The notes under the pieces: generated by a model
What the model saw: the letters and a program-made list of their open reading frames with translations, nothing else
Database searches by the model: none
What the model was told of the DNA's origin: nothing
Part shown: one piece after another, positions 1 through 8,801 of the stretch
Layout: every line of letters begins with the position of its first letter
Numbering within the stretch: the stretch's first letter is position 1
Assembly (NCBI GenBank): GCA_947498505.1
Contig: CANMKG010000001.1
Span: forward strand, 62,001-126,000
From: an uncultured Maribacter sp.
GTDB lineage: Bacteria; Bacteroidota; Bacteroidia; Flavobacteriales; Flavobacteriaceae
Direction of reading: 5' to 3'
DNA length: 64,000 nt
Translations under genes and position numbers: made by a program

Positions 1-1329
1 TTTTTATCCGATGGATTGAATGATGATGGACTTACAGCATCAATATACAATAGACTAGGAAGGTTACACAGTTTTTTTAAAAGAAAAGAAAAAGCTTTTT
101 ATTATTTAAATAAAGCGCTCGAAATAAAAAAAGGGTTGGTAGAAAAGGGAGAATTAAATGAAGGAGATTTGGTAGAAAATTATTTTTTCATTTGTTCTAC
201 ATACAGAGAAATTGATGATACCGTAATGGGAAGAAAATATTTAGACAGTTGTTTTCTGTTAAATAAACGTTTTCCTGACAAAGTAAGCTTACCTTATTTA
301 AATTTTGAGAAGGCATATGTTTTATTTAAGGAGAATAAACATGAAGAGGCTTTAGTGACGTATAGAGAAACTGAACCTTGGTTTTTGAGATATGCTCCTG
401 CCTATTTGGTTTTATTGTATACCTATTGGGGAGACTTATATATTGATTTAAATGATTATGCAAAAGGTGAAAATATGTATGAAAAAGCTTTGGCAATTTC
501 TGACAAATACAATAGTCATATAGATTTTACTCCTCTTATTTATGAAAGACTCTCTAATACGCATTTAATAAACGGTGATTATAAAAAGTCCTTTGAGAAC
601 TTAAAAAAGGCAAAAGAGTTAGATGAGATTTTTTTTGATAGTAGAAGTGAAAAGAATAAGGCCTTTCTTGAAATTAAAGATGAGTATAGGATTGAAAAGG
701 AACGACAAGAAAAAGTAATACAAAAACAAAAAGTTGCTCAATTAATTCAAGAAGATAAAATTTCATTATTACAGCGTATTATTTTATTAGGTTCATTGGT
801 GTTTTTAGCTATCATTGGATTTATATATGTTAGACAATTAAGAGCTAAACATGAAGCGGAAAAACAACTTATAAGAAAAAATAAGGAACTTGAAATTAAT
901 AAAGCAAAAGAGTTATTAGAACTTAAAAATAAGGAGCTCGCGGCTTCAGCTTTACAATTGATAGAAAAGGATGAGTTTTTAAGATCGTTGAAAAATAACC
1001 TTAAGGAAAAAAGTTCTCCAAACGATGAAGAAATCAACAGAGTTATTAAATCAATATCATTGAACAATGATCAAAGTTGGGAAGAATTTAAATTGCGATT
1101 TACTGCTGTAAATAAGAAGTTTTATAAAAAACTTACTAAAGAGTTCCCTAATTTAAGTCAAGGAGATCAAAAAATATGTGCTTTAATTAAGCTTAACTTT
1201 TCTAGTAAAGATATGTCTCGTTTATTAGGTATTTCTGTAGAATCTGTGCATACCACAAGACATAGATTACGCAAAAAAATGAATCTTCCCAGAAGTACAA
1301 ATTTGGAAAACTTTATTGCTTCCTTATAA
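1..1329 (+). CDS. TPR-containing membrane regulator with LuxR-type HTH (5' end missing)
   Basis: The reading frame is open from base 1, so the true start lies left of the window; the first apparent start is only an in-frame TTG at 16. The N-terminal ~220 residues are alpha-helical TPR-like repeats (for example YYLNKALEIKK and MYEKALAISDKY). A charged coiled coil follows, then one transmembrane segment around IILLGSLVFLAIIGFIYV, a second coiled coil, and a C-terminal helix-turn-helix of the LuxR/GerE type (ICALIKLNFSSKDMSRLLGI, then VHTTRHRLRKKM). This is the layout of Bacteroidota inner-membrane sensor-regulators often found beside PULs. It converges with the SusCDE set at 1.7-8.2 kb and may sense a sugar for it, but that link is only positional. 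The ligand is unknown. Confidence 0.8.
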   Translation, partial: FLSDGLNDDGLTASIYNRLGRLHSFFKRKEKAFYYLNKALEIKKGLVEKGELNEGDLVENYFFICSTYREIDDTVMGRKYLDSCFLLNKRFPDKVSLPYLNFEKAYVLFKENKHEEALVTYRETEPWFLRYAPAYLVLLYTYWGDLYIDLNDYAKGENMYEKALAISDKYNSHIDFTPLIYERLSNTHLINGDYKKSFENLKKAKELDEIFFDSRSEKNKAFLEIKDEYRIEKERQEKVIQKQKVAQLIQEDKISLLQRIILLGSLVFLAIIGFIYVRQLRAKHEAEKQLIRKNKELEINKAKELLELKNKELAASALQLIEKDEFLRSLKNNLKEKSSPNDEEINRVIKSISLNNDQSWEEFKLRFTAVNKKFYKKLTKEFPNLSQGDQKICALIKLNFSSKDMSRLLGISVESVHTTRHRLRKKMNLPRSTNLENFIASL

Positions 1330-1730
1330 TTTTATTGTGGTGAAGAGAGAGGAGAAGAGCTATTATATATATTCTTTTTCTAACCTTGGCACATCGAAAA
1401 TTGCCAAAATAATAAAAATTACTACAGAGAGGTCTTGCTCATCTTCCTTGAGCTGAGTATGGTATAGAGTAATTGGTGTATATAAATACTATTGGAAGAT
1501 ACGTAGTAATGAAAAAATGATAGTTACGTATGGTTTCTGAAAGTAATTGTATGATTCTATTTCAAAACCATGATATTCAATTGAATCTACTCTTAGCTAA
1601 TATCTGCTGAGTTTACCTTTAGGGTTATTATTAACAAGAGTATGACTAAAAAACAAAAGGGCAATTAAACTTTCGTTTAATCACCCCCTTATTAACAAAC
1701 TAACTAACTCTACTAGTTAAAATTTAACCA
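1330..1730. other. Intergenic stretch between convergent genes
   Basis: About 400 bases separate the stop of the TPR regulator from the stop of the minus-strand SusE-like gene. I see no convincing coding frame. The only clear element is the minus-strand terminator at 1648-1688. A short TTGGC/GCCAA inverted repeat near 1385-1410 is too weak to call. No clear terminator for the plus-strand regulator was recognised. Confidence 0.5.
1648..1688 (-). terminator. Rho-independent terminator of the SusCDE operon
   Basis: Read on the minus strand, the arms ATTAAAC and GTTTAAT pair around the loop GAAA, with GGG/CCC clamping below, and a T-rich run (TTTTGTTTTTT) follows. It lies 43 bases downstream of the SusE-like stop codon and closes the minus-strand operon. 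Confidence 0.75.
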
Positions 1731-3347
1731 TTACGGTTGAGGTCTTAAGTTAAGTTGGCTTAACTTCATATTATCGATATAAAATTTAATAGGACCATTA
1801 TAGTTCGCATTTTGTCCTCTTATTAAGAATTTTATTTGTGAAGTGTTGCCTTGTTGCCAAGTTGCACTTTGGTAAATCCATTCACCAGCTGGCATATCTG
1901 GTTCAAAAACTGTACCTACTACATCTGCAAAAGACCAAGGTCCATCATAGAATCTAATATCTGATGCAGCATTACCAGTAGGGGCATCAGAAATTGGATC
2001 TACTAAATACAGCCAATAACTAATTTCATAAGTCTTTCCTCCTTCGATTGTGAATTCGGGTTGAGCTGCAATAATCATTCCTCCATTTGGTCTAAAATTT
2101 ATAAGCATACTTTTATCTCCTTCAAATGGAAGATCGAAATTAGTGCCTATATCATATTGGCCCCAATTGCCTCCCCAATTTTGATATGGCCAGTCACCTC
2201 CACCATCTTCAGGGCTATTAGCTGTTGTAGATTCAAAACCATAATCAACACCATTAAGAGCAAAAATGTTTTCAGGCTCGGTAAACTCAGTTACCAGCGC
2301 ATCAACGATAGCATCAGAAGCAACTTCGTCAGTAGTTGTTAAACCACCAGGAGTATAAGATACATAAATTTGATCATCAATATAAAGTGGTTCGTTATCT
2401 AATTCTAGAATAATAATTGTTGCCTCATTACTATCTACCGTGGCGGAAGTAACTGTAGGATTAAGCACAATAGGATTCATGTCATCCGTATTGTTTTCTA
2501 TTCTAACCGTAAAATCACTAGCATTAACAGTAGTATCATCTATTTCTCTACTAAATTCTAAGAGAATTTTATTGTCTTTTTCTTCTAGTCTATCTAGTGT
2601 TACAGGAGCAGAAGATGGAATTACTTTTATTAATTTTTCAAAGAAAAGGGTATCGGCGTCGGTAGGGCGAAATCTATCAGCTATGTATTGTAAATCCCAA
2701 GAGCCTAACTTACTAAATTTCATATCTACAAAATCATCTGTAAGCTCATGATTAATTTTATTGGGTTTACCACCCTCAGAAGACCAATTTATATTCTGAG
2801 GTTCTCCAATTGCTGTATAACTTAAACGAATGAAATTACTCGCTTCTAATTCATGTTCAGCATTATCTGCTAAATTTAGCTCCGTGCCAGTACTACCATC
2901 TGGATTAACACGATGTACCTTTAACACTGAAGTAATTGAATCTAGTACGGTTACTACAATGGTTGTATCTAACTCTCTAGTATCGCTAGGTTCGCTACTA
3001 TTTTCATTTCGAAAAACATTTCCTTTGAATTTTTGATTAAGTACAACATTATAAACACCTGCTTTATTAAATTTTGCTTTAATAAGACTTTCGGACGATG
3101 TCTGTCCATTTCCTCCAGAAACAATACTTCCATTGCTTGGAAGTGTCCATGTTCTAGATTCAACACCACGTGAAATATCCCCAAAATCTATATCACCACC
3201 AACAATTACTTTGTTTTCAAAGTTCATTTCGGAGGTAACAATAACTCGATGGTTCACATCACTTATATTCAAATCTTCTTGCTCTTCACAAGCTACAAAT
3301 AGTAGACTCATGACAAAGAGCATGCTTAAAAATTTATTTTGTTTCAT
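1731..3347 (-). CDS. SusE-like outer-membrane glycan-binding lipoprotein
   Basis: Probable surface glycan-binding protein, third gene of a SusC-SusD-SusE-like operon. I start at MKQNKF (3347) rather than the upstream Met at 3356 because this puts a normal lipoprotein signal first, with lipobox LLFVAC. Two PKD/Ig-like beta domains fill roughly the first half. A region around SREIDDTTVNASDFTV resembles SwmB-type beta domains, and the C-terminal ~170 residues form a Trp-rich jelly-roll-like module (DWPYQNWGGNWGQYD onward) that may bind carbohydrate. It begins 11 bases after the SusD stop. It is similar in length and domain order to the product at 25594-27222 (both keep VIPSS between the two halves), so the two are probably paralogues. 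No catalytic motif was seen. Specificity is inferred only from neighbours. Confidence 0.75.
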   Translation of the reverse strand: MKQNKFLSMLFVMSLLFVACEEQEDLNISDVNHRVIVTSEMNFENKVIVGGDIDFGDISRGVESRTWTLPSNGSIVSGGNGQTSSESLIKAKFNKAGVYNVVLNQKFKGNVFRNENSSEPSDTRELDTTIVVTVLDSITSVLKVHRVNPDGSTGTELNLADNAEHELEASNFIRLSYTAIGEPQNINWSSEGGKPNKINHELTDDFVDMKFSKLGSWDLQYIADRFRPTDADTLFFEKLIKVIPSSAPVTLDRLEEKDNKILLEFSREIDDTTVNASDFTVRIENNTDDMNPIVLNPTVTSATVDSNEATIIILELDNEPLYIDDQIYVSYTPGGLTTTDEVASDAIVDALVTEFTEPENIFALNGVDYGFESTTANSPEDGGGDWPYQNWGGNWGQYDIGTNFDLPFEGDKSMLINFRPNGGMIIAAQPEFTIEGGKTYEISYWLYLVDPISDAPTGNAASDIRFYDGPWSFADVVGTVFEPDMPAGEWIYQSATWQQGNTSQIKFLIRGQNANYNGPIKFYIDNMKLSQLNLRPQP

Positions 3348-3358
3348 ATCTAGCAATT

Positions 3359-5089
3359 TTAATTATTAAAATTTGGGTTATTTAACGTTTCCCCTGTAGG
3401 AATTGGGTAATAGTCGTGTTGATCCGATTGGTAGTTATCAGCGGACAGCAGAAAATCTTGTCGAACAAATCCCGGTATAAATAAAGGGGCTACGCCTTCA
3501 CCCGAAACGTCTAAATTCTCATTTCTCCAAACTTCATCAGCACGTAATTCGTCAAAAACCTCTTTAACGATGCCCCATCGAACTAAATCTTTGTAACGAT
3601 GCCCTTCAAAACAAAGCTCTATTTTTCGCTCTACTTTTTGAATATGTTCCATAACCGTTTGCGCATTAGGAGTAACAAAAGTTAGATTTCCATCATTAAC
3701 TTGTGGACTCACATGAAAAGCTGGAAACATTCCACCATTCATATCCATATACTGTTGTAAGGTATATACACCTGCACGACTTCGTACCATATCAATGTAT
3801 TGAATGGCAGTCATAAAATCACCACTATCATTGATTATAGCTTCAGCATACATTAATAGAACATCTGCATAGCGAATATGTCTAAAGTTTATTCCACTAC
3901 GTCCACGTAAAGGTTCATTCTCCATATGATACCAGTTAGAATGTTTTTTTACGTATGCACTTATTCCACCACCCCAGCTAGCTTTAGATTCAGCAAATGG
4001 TTCTAAATAATAATCACCTTCTCCATTTCTAGGAGCGATGGTATAATTCATTCTACGAGATTCTAAATTACCGTCGTTAATAGGGTTGTTTGGATCAACC
4101 TCGTCATGCACTAATAACTCATGCAAACTATACGAAGTAAGAACTGTGTTAAAAGCACCATGTGCAAGGGTACCTATTTCATTGGACATAGCAGAAGCTT
4201 CAGATCCTATAATGCCTGTTGTAGTATCATCTTTAAAAGCACCACCAGCTCCTGGGACTAAATCGAACGAGAAGTTTACTTCAAAAATAGATTCTTCATT
4301 AAACTCATTAAAATGCGTAAAATTATCTTCAATATTACGTGTTAAATCGTATATATCAGAATCTATTACTTCTTTGAATAAAGTTGCTGCTTGATCCCAT
4401 TGTTTGTCATATAAATACACTTTACCTAATAGTGAAGTTGCGGCTCCCCATGTAGCTCTACCTACTTGATCTGCTTCCCATGATTCAGGCAAGTTGTTCA
4501 TTGCAAATTCAAGATCTGGAATAATAATCTGCGTATTAACCTCAGCAATACTTGATATGGGTTGGCTCAATTCAGCTATAGACTGCGCCACACCATCATG
4601 AATCATTGCACCTCCATAGGTATGAACGATTTGAAAATAAAAGAACGCTCTCAAAAATCTCACTTCCCCTTCAATTCTTGCTTTAGCCTCATCATTTAAA
4701 ACATCTTCCTCAACAATTTCTAACTGCGTAAGTATGGTATTTGCTCTAAAAACACCCAGATACAACTCTTCCCACTTGTTAGTAACGTGATTTTGAGCGT
4801 TATTATATGTTAAATTTCTAAAAGGAGCAGGACGATACCAAGGTTGAGTACCAGCTATATCTCCTAGTACGAACTCCTGAACCAATTCAGAACCACTCAC
4901 CCCGCGGTTCTGTAAAGCACCATACACTGTAGTAAGTGCAGAATTAAAATGACCTTCTGTTTTCCAAAAGTTAGCTTCTGTAAGCGCATTTGGATTTTGT
5001 TCGTCTAAAAATGTGCTTTCGTTACAACCAGTAATAACTAGCGCAAGAAGAGCAAGACTTTTTATTATTATTTTATTCATTGATTTCAT
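3359..5089 (-). CDS. SusD/RagB-family nutrient-binding lipoprotein
   Basis: Surface lipoprotein that acts as the lid over its SusC porin and captures oligosaccharides. The signal peptide ends at lipobox LVITGC. The N-terminus shows the family signature FLDEQNPNALTEANFWKTE, followed by helical TPR-like segments (EARIEGEVRFLRAFFYFQIV) and the conserved C-terminal ERKIELCFEGHRYKDLVRWG block. Length, about 576 aa, is normal. It starts 10 bases after the SusC stop, so the two are surely co-transcribed. The ligand is probably an agar or porphyran oligosaccharide, judged from the adjacent GH117 and GH2 genes. That assignment is inference. Confidence 0.95.
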   Translation of the reverse strand: MKSMNKIIIKSLALLALVITGCNESTFLDEQNPNALTEANFWKTEGHFNSALTTVYGALQNRGVSGSELVQEFVLGDIAGTQPWYRPAPFRNLTYNNAQNHVTNKWEELYLGVFRANTILTQLEIVEEDVLNDEAKARIEGEVRFLRAFFYFQIVHTYGGAMIHDGVAQSIAELSQPISSIAEVNTQIIIPDLEFAMNNLPESWEADQVGRATWGAATSLLGKVYLYDKQWDQAATLFKEVIDSDIYDLTRNIEDNFTHFNEFNEESIFEVNFSFDLVPGAGGAFKDDTTTGIIGSEASAMSNEIGTLAHGAFNTVLTSYSLHELLVHDEVDPNNPINDGNLESRRMNYTIAPRNGEGDYYLEPFAESKASWGGGISAYVKKHSNWYHMENEPLRGRSGINFRHIRYADVLLMYAEAIINDSGDFMTAIQYIDMVRSRAGVYTLQQYMDMNGGMFPAFHVSPQVNDGNLTFVTPNAQTVMEHIQKVERKIELCFEGHRYKDLVRWGIVKEVFDELRADEVWRNENLDVSGEGVAPLFIPGFVRQDFLLSADNYQSDQHDYYPIPTGETLNNPNFNN

Positions 5090-5099
5090 AGTTTTTTTT

Positions 5100-8000
5100 T
5101 TAGAAACTTAATTGAACTCCCATCATAAATTGACGAGCGATTGGATAATTTCCATTATCTACTCCTCTCTCAAATAGACTATTCCCACCTACCTCAGGAT
5201 CATAACCCGTATAATTGGTAAACGTAAATGGATTTACAGAAGACAGGTATAATCTAATTTTTTCAACTCCATAATCCTGTGTGTTAGGAACTGTAAACCC
5301 TAAAGACATGGCTCTAATTCGCAAATACGTACCATCTTCTAAGAACCAATCTGAAAATGGTTGTACGTTAAAGTGTTGGTTACCTCTATGGGTAGGAATA
5401 TCAGAGTTTGAATTCTGAGGGGTCCATTGAAAAACTTGATCTTGATGACGCCCACCCTGATAAGCTAACACCTTATTACCATTATATATTTCTGCACCAT
5501 AGGCCAAATAACCTTGAACGCCTAAATCCCAATTTTTATAGCTAAAATCAAGATTCAAACCAGCTTCCCACTGCGGAATACCTGAACCAGAGAATAAACG
5601 GTCTTGATCATTAATGGCACCATCACCATTAATATCTTTAAACCTTATATCTCCCAATTCAGGTGAACCAATAGTTTGTGTATCCAATGCCTGGTACTCA
5701 GCCAATTCTTCCGGTGTTTTTATAACACCATCATGTTGATATAAGAAGAAAGCCCCAGCTGGTTCGTTTAATTTTAAAATAGTTGTTGAAAGGTTACTAG
5801 TACTACCATCAAAATTTCTAATTCTACCTCCATTAGCACCAAGTATTTTACCATTTAAATTGGTAATCTTGTTATCATTCAGCGTCCAAGTTCCAGAAAT
5901 TCCAAATTTAAAATCTTCAGCTATTGTACCTTTATAGTTAACAGCAATCTCAACACCCTTATTTACCATATTACCGGTATTGACAGGTATAGATCCGTAT
6001 ACATTTGTTGCTCGTGGTTGCCACAAACCAGCAGAAGGAGCAGTTAGCTCATTAAGTAACATGTCTTCCTTGTCATTTTTATAAACATCAGCTGTAATGT
6101 TTAACTTATTGTTAAACATGCCCAACTCAAAACCAATATTTGAAGAAACTTGAGTTTCCCATTGTACATCTGGGTTTGCAAATCTACGTTGCACTAAACC
6201 GTTCTGTAAATTTTCACCAGTACCAAAAGGATAATTCACCCCAGATTCAATTACGGGTATGAAACTGTAATCACCAATACCATTAAAACCTACTTGTGCC
6301 CAACTACCACGAATTTTTAAATTGCTAATAGCTTCCACATTAAACCATTCTTCATCGCTTACATTCCATCCTGCTTGAAAACCATAGAAGTTATTGTATC
6401 TGTTTTCTGAAGCAAATTTAGAAGAACCATCACGTCTAAAACTGGCACTGAAAAGATACTTACCATCATAATTGTATTGTATTCTACCTAATTTACCTGC
6501 CAAAGTATTGACATTTATATTTTCACTTGGAGTCTGTGGCTCAGCTCCAGCATTCAGTACTTGTACATCATTGGATGCATCCTCAGCAAAAACAGTACCT
6601 GTATTCAAGGTTCTAAATTGGAACTTTTCGTAAGAAGCTACTGCTAATAAATCTAAATTATGCTTTCCAAAAGATTTTTTATAATTTAAAATGTGTTCTA
6701 TAGTCTCTCTTTTAGAAAACCATTGATTGTATTGTAAACTAGCTTGTGGTGTAGAACCAGATATAACCGGATCTCCATTACGGTCTAAAGCTATATACTG
6801 GGGCTGAAAGAATTTTCTAAAATGCCGACCCTCATTACGACCAAGATTTAATTTGTAACTTAATCCATCTAAAATTTCGTACTCCGCATTTAAAGAAATA
6901 CTATTTCTTTTAGTTTCTCTATCATCAATATTATCTAACTGACGTGCTAAAAAGCCATAAAATATTGCGTTATCCACATCATCTAATTGTACTGTATTTT
7001 GACCATCAGGTTGAAATGCACTAAAAGGTGCTGTGTGGGGAGGGTTACCTATAGCAAATCCAAAGATATTCCAAGGTTCTTGCTTACGGTTTTCTGTTGT
7101 TAAACTAGCTGAGGCAAAAGCTTTAAATTTTCCTTTAGTAAACTGCCCAGTAATACGGTTTGTTAAACGATCAAAATCTGAATTGATTATAGTACCTTCT
7201 TGCTTGTAATAGGTGGTATTATAATTGTAAGTTAGGTTTTCAGAACCTCCAGATAAGTTTACATTAAAATTTTGTACAACAGCATTGTCGTTTTGTACTT
7301 CTTCAACAAAGTTTGTATCAAAATCTAAGGCGTTAGCATTTATTCTAAATGTTTGTGGCTCAATACCATTTACTTCATCAGAAGTCTCCCTAACGTAGAG
7401 AAAATCGGTTGTGCTTGATAATGGAGTTCCCGAAGTAATGTTTTGGATACCTGTAAACATATTTACGTCTACCTTCATTTTACCTTTTTTACCACGTTTT
7501 GTTGTAATCAAAATTACACCCCCTGCACCACGCACTCCATAAATAGAAGCTGATGCACCATCTTTAAGAATATCGATAGATTCAATTTGTTCTGGAGCCA
7601 AATTAGGATTGCCCTCTTGCGGGATATTATCTACTACATATAATGGCTCTCCCCCGTTTAAAGAGACTAATCCACGAATTTGCACGTTAGCAGCTTCACC
7701 TGGACGACCACTTGCAGCTTGGATGTTTACCCCAGCTACTTTACCTTGAATTGCGGCACCAATATCAGATACGGCAACCTTTACTAATTCTTCAGCTCCC
7801 ACTTTAGCAACAGCACCGGTTACTTCTTTCTTTTTCTGAGTACCGTAACCAACAACAACTACCTCTTCAAGGTATTGTGTGTCTTCATTCATTTGAATGT
7901 TTACAACATTCGATGTTCCAACTTTTCTTGTTTCCGTCTTAAATCCAATATACGAAAACTCTAGGACATCACCTTCAGATGCGGTAATACTATAATTACC

Positions 8001-8189
8001 ATCAATATCAGCGACCGCTCCATTTGTTGTGCCGGAAACAATTACAGTTACTCCTGGTAGAGGAATACCTTGGTCATCTAATACTTGTCCCGTAACGACG
8101 TCTTGTGCGTACATTTTCGGAACACTTAAGCATAGGAAAAACACTAGCATGTGAAGTGATTTTTTCCATAATTTCATTGTTCTTTTCAT
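5100..8189 (-). CDS. SusC/RagA-family TonB-dependent outer-membrane transporter
   Basis: TonB-dependent oligosaccharide importer. The start at 8189 (MKRTMKLWKK) gives a clean signal peptide ending near MYAQD; the longer frame to 8231 adds 14 residues lacking signal-peptide character. Order: carboxypeptidase-D-like beta domain (VVTGQVLDDQGIPLPGVTV, ~30-105), TonB-box-like EEVVVVGYGTQKKKEVTGAV, plug (~120-235, IESIDILKDGASASIYGVRG), then a 22-strand barrel ending in the aromatic FMMGVQLSF. Length, ~1029 aa, is normal. It is first in the operon with SusD and SusE-like genes and divergent from GH2. It is one of two complete SusC genes in the window; the other lies at 20658-23786 in opposite orientation. 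Confidence 0.95.
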   Translation of the reverse strand: MKRTMKLWKKSLHMLVFFLCLSVPKMYAQDVVTGQVLDDQGIPLPGVTVIVSGTTNGAVADIDGNYSITASEGDVLEFSYIGFKTETRKVGTSNVVNIQMNEDTQYLEEVVVVGYGTQKKKEVTGAVAKVGAEELVKVAVSDIGAAIQGKVAGVNIQAASGRPGEAANVQIRGLVSLNGGEPLYVVDNIPQEGNPNLAPEQIESIDILKDGASASIYGVRGAGGVILITTKRGKKGKMKVDVNMFTGIQNITSGTPLSSTTDFLYVRETSDEVNGIEPQTFRINANALDFDTNFVEEVQNDNAVVQNFNVNLSGGSENLTYNYNTTYYKQEGTIINSDFDRLTNRITGQFTKGKFKAFASASLTTENRKQEPWNIFGFAIGNPPHTAPFSAFQPDGQNTVQLDDVDNAIFYGFLARQLDNIDDRETKRNSISLNAEYEILDGLSYKLNLGRNEGRHFRKFFQPQYIALDRNGDPVISGSTPQASLQYNQWFSKRETIEHILNYKKSFGKHNLDLLAVASYEKFQFRTLNTGTVFAEDASNDVQVLNAGAEPQTPSENINVNTLAGKLGRIQYNYDGKYLFSASFRRDGSSKFASENRYNNFYGFQAGWNVSDEEWFNVEAISNLKIRGSWAQVGFNGIGDYSFIPVIESGVNYPFGTGENLQNGLVQRRFANPDVQWETQVSSNIGFELGMFNNKLNITADVYKNDKEDMLLNELTAPSAGLWQPRATNVYGSIPVNTGNMVNKGVEIAVNYKGTIAEDFKFGISGTWTLNDNKITNLNGKILGANGGRIRNFDGSTSNLSTTILKLNEPAGAFFLYQHDGVIKTPEELAEYQALDTQTIGSPELGDIRFKDINGDGAINDQDRLFSGSGIPQWEAGLNLDFSYKNWDLGVQGYLAYGAEIYNGNKVLAYQGGRHQDQVFQWTPQNSNSDIPTHRGNQHFNVQPFSDWFLEDGTYLRIRAMSLGFTVPNTQDYGVEKIRLYLSSVNPFTFTNYTGYDPEVGGNSLFERGVDNGNYPIARQFMMGVQLSF

Positions 8190-8801
8190 AAAATTAGTTT
8201 GAGTTAATAGATTTTTTAGACAAATACGCAATAAGAGGCTTTCTATTTTATTGATTTCGTATTTTATCCGCTGCTAATTTAAGAAGTCAACAAATGAGAT
8301 TAAGTTAAAGCCACTTGACAAAAACTTAACAGGGGTGTTTTTTTTTAAAATTATGTTAAAATTGAGTTTATGGGTGTTTGGATAAAAAGAGGACATTTTT
8401 TTTGATTGTCAAGAATTATTTACGGTTAAATCAAAGTTTTTTTAAAACATGTCATGTTTAATTATTTAAATTTTTCGACGTTAAGATTTTTGAAAATGAT
8501 TTATTTGGTTTTTTTTAACTGAATTTTAACGAAATCTTAGCTATATATACACTGCAAGCTTTGTCTCGATTGCTAAAATTGTTCATTAATTCATGTTTTT
8601 TCTTAAAATATTAAGGATTTAATAATTGTGTTTGGTTTGAGTAAACGTCTATTAGGTTGTCATGTTTTTAAAATAGAGAAAATTGTCATGTTTAGTTTTT
8701 GTCTAGTAATGTTTAGATATGTTTGTAAGGGAATATGGTTAATTTTAAAAGCTTGTGCTTAGCGCACGTTGTTATCAAAAACTTAAACCTTAAAACTCTT
8801 A
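8190..8801. other. Divergent intergenic region between SusC and GH2
   Basis: About 610 AT-rich bases with no coding frame. They must hold the leader and promoter of the minus-strand SusC operon and the promoter of GH2. Visible elements: a TTAAGTT/AACTTAA inverted repeat (8300-8329), a perfect AAACAT/ATGTTT inverted repeat (8445-8459), and repeats of TGTCATGTTT at 8450, 8658 and 8684. A GTGC/GCAC repeat lies at 8755-8767. I found no exact -7 match for the SusC promoter. Confidence 0.5.
8657..8725 (+). promoter_or_regulatory. Putative GH2 promoter with upstream direct repeats
   Basis: TATGTTTG at 8718-8725 matches the Bacteroidota -7 consensus TAnnTTTG and lies 76 bases before the GH2 start. 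Two direct repeats of TTGTCATGTTT (8657-8667 and 8683-8693), 26 bases apart, lie just upstream, the second near the -33 position. A third copy, inside the AAACATGTCATGTTT palindrome, is at 8445-8459. The spacing suggests an activator site. The binding protein is unknown. Confidence 0.45.

Noticed and set aside
747-1067. Minus-strand frame inside the TPR regulator
   Set aside because: Low-complexity Ser/Leu/Phe-rich shadow of a Lys/Glu-rich coding strand; no promoter or family features.
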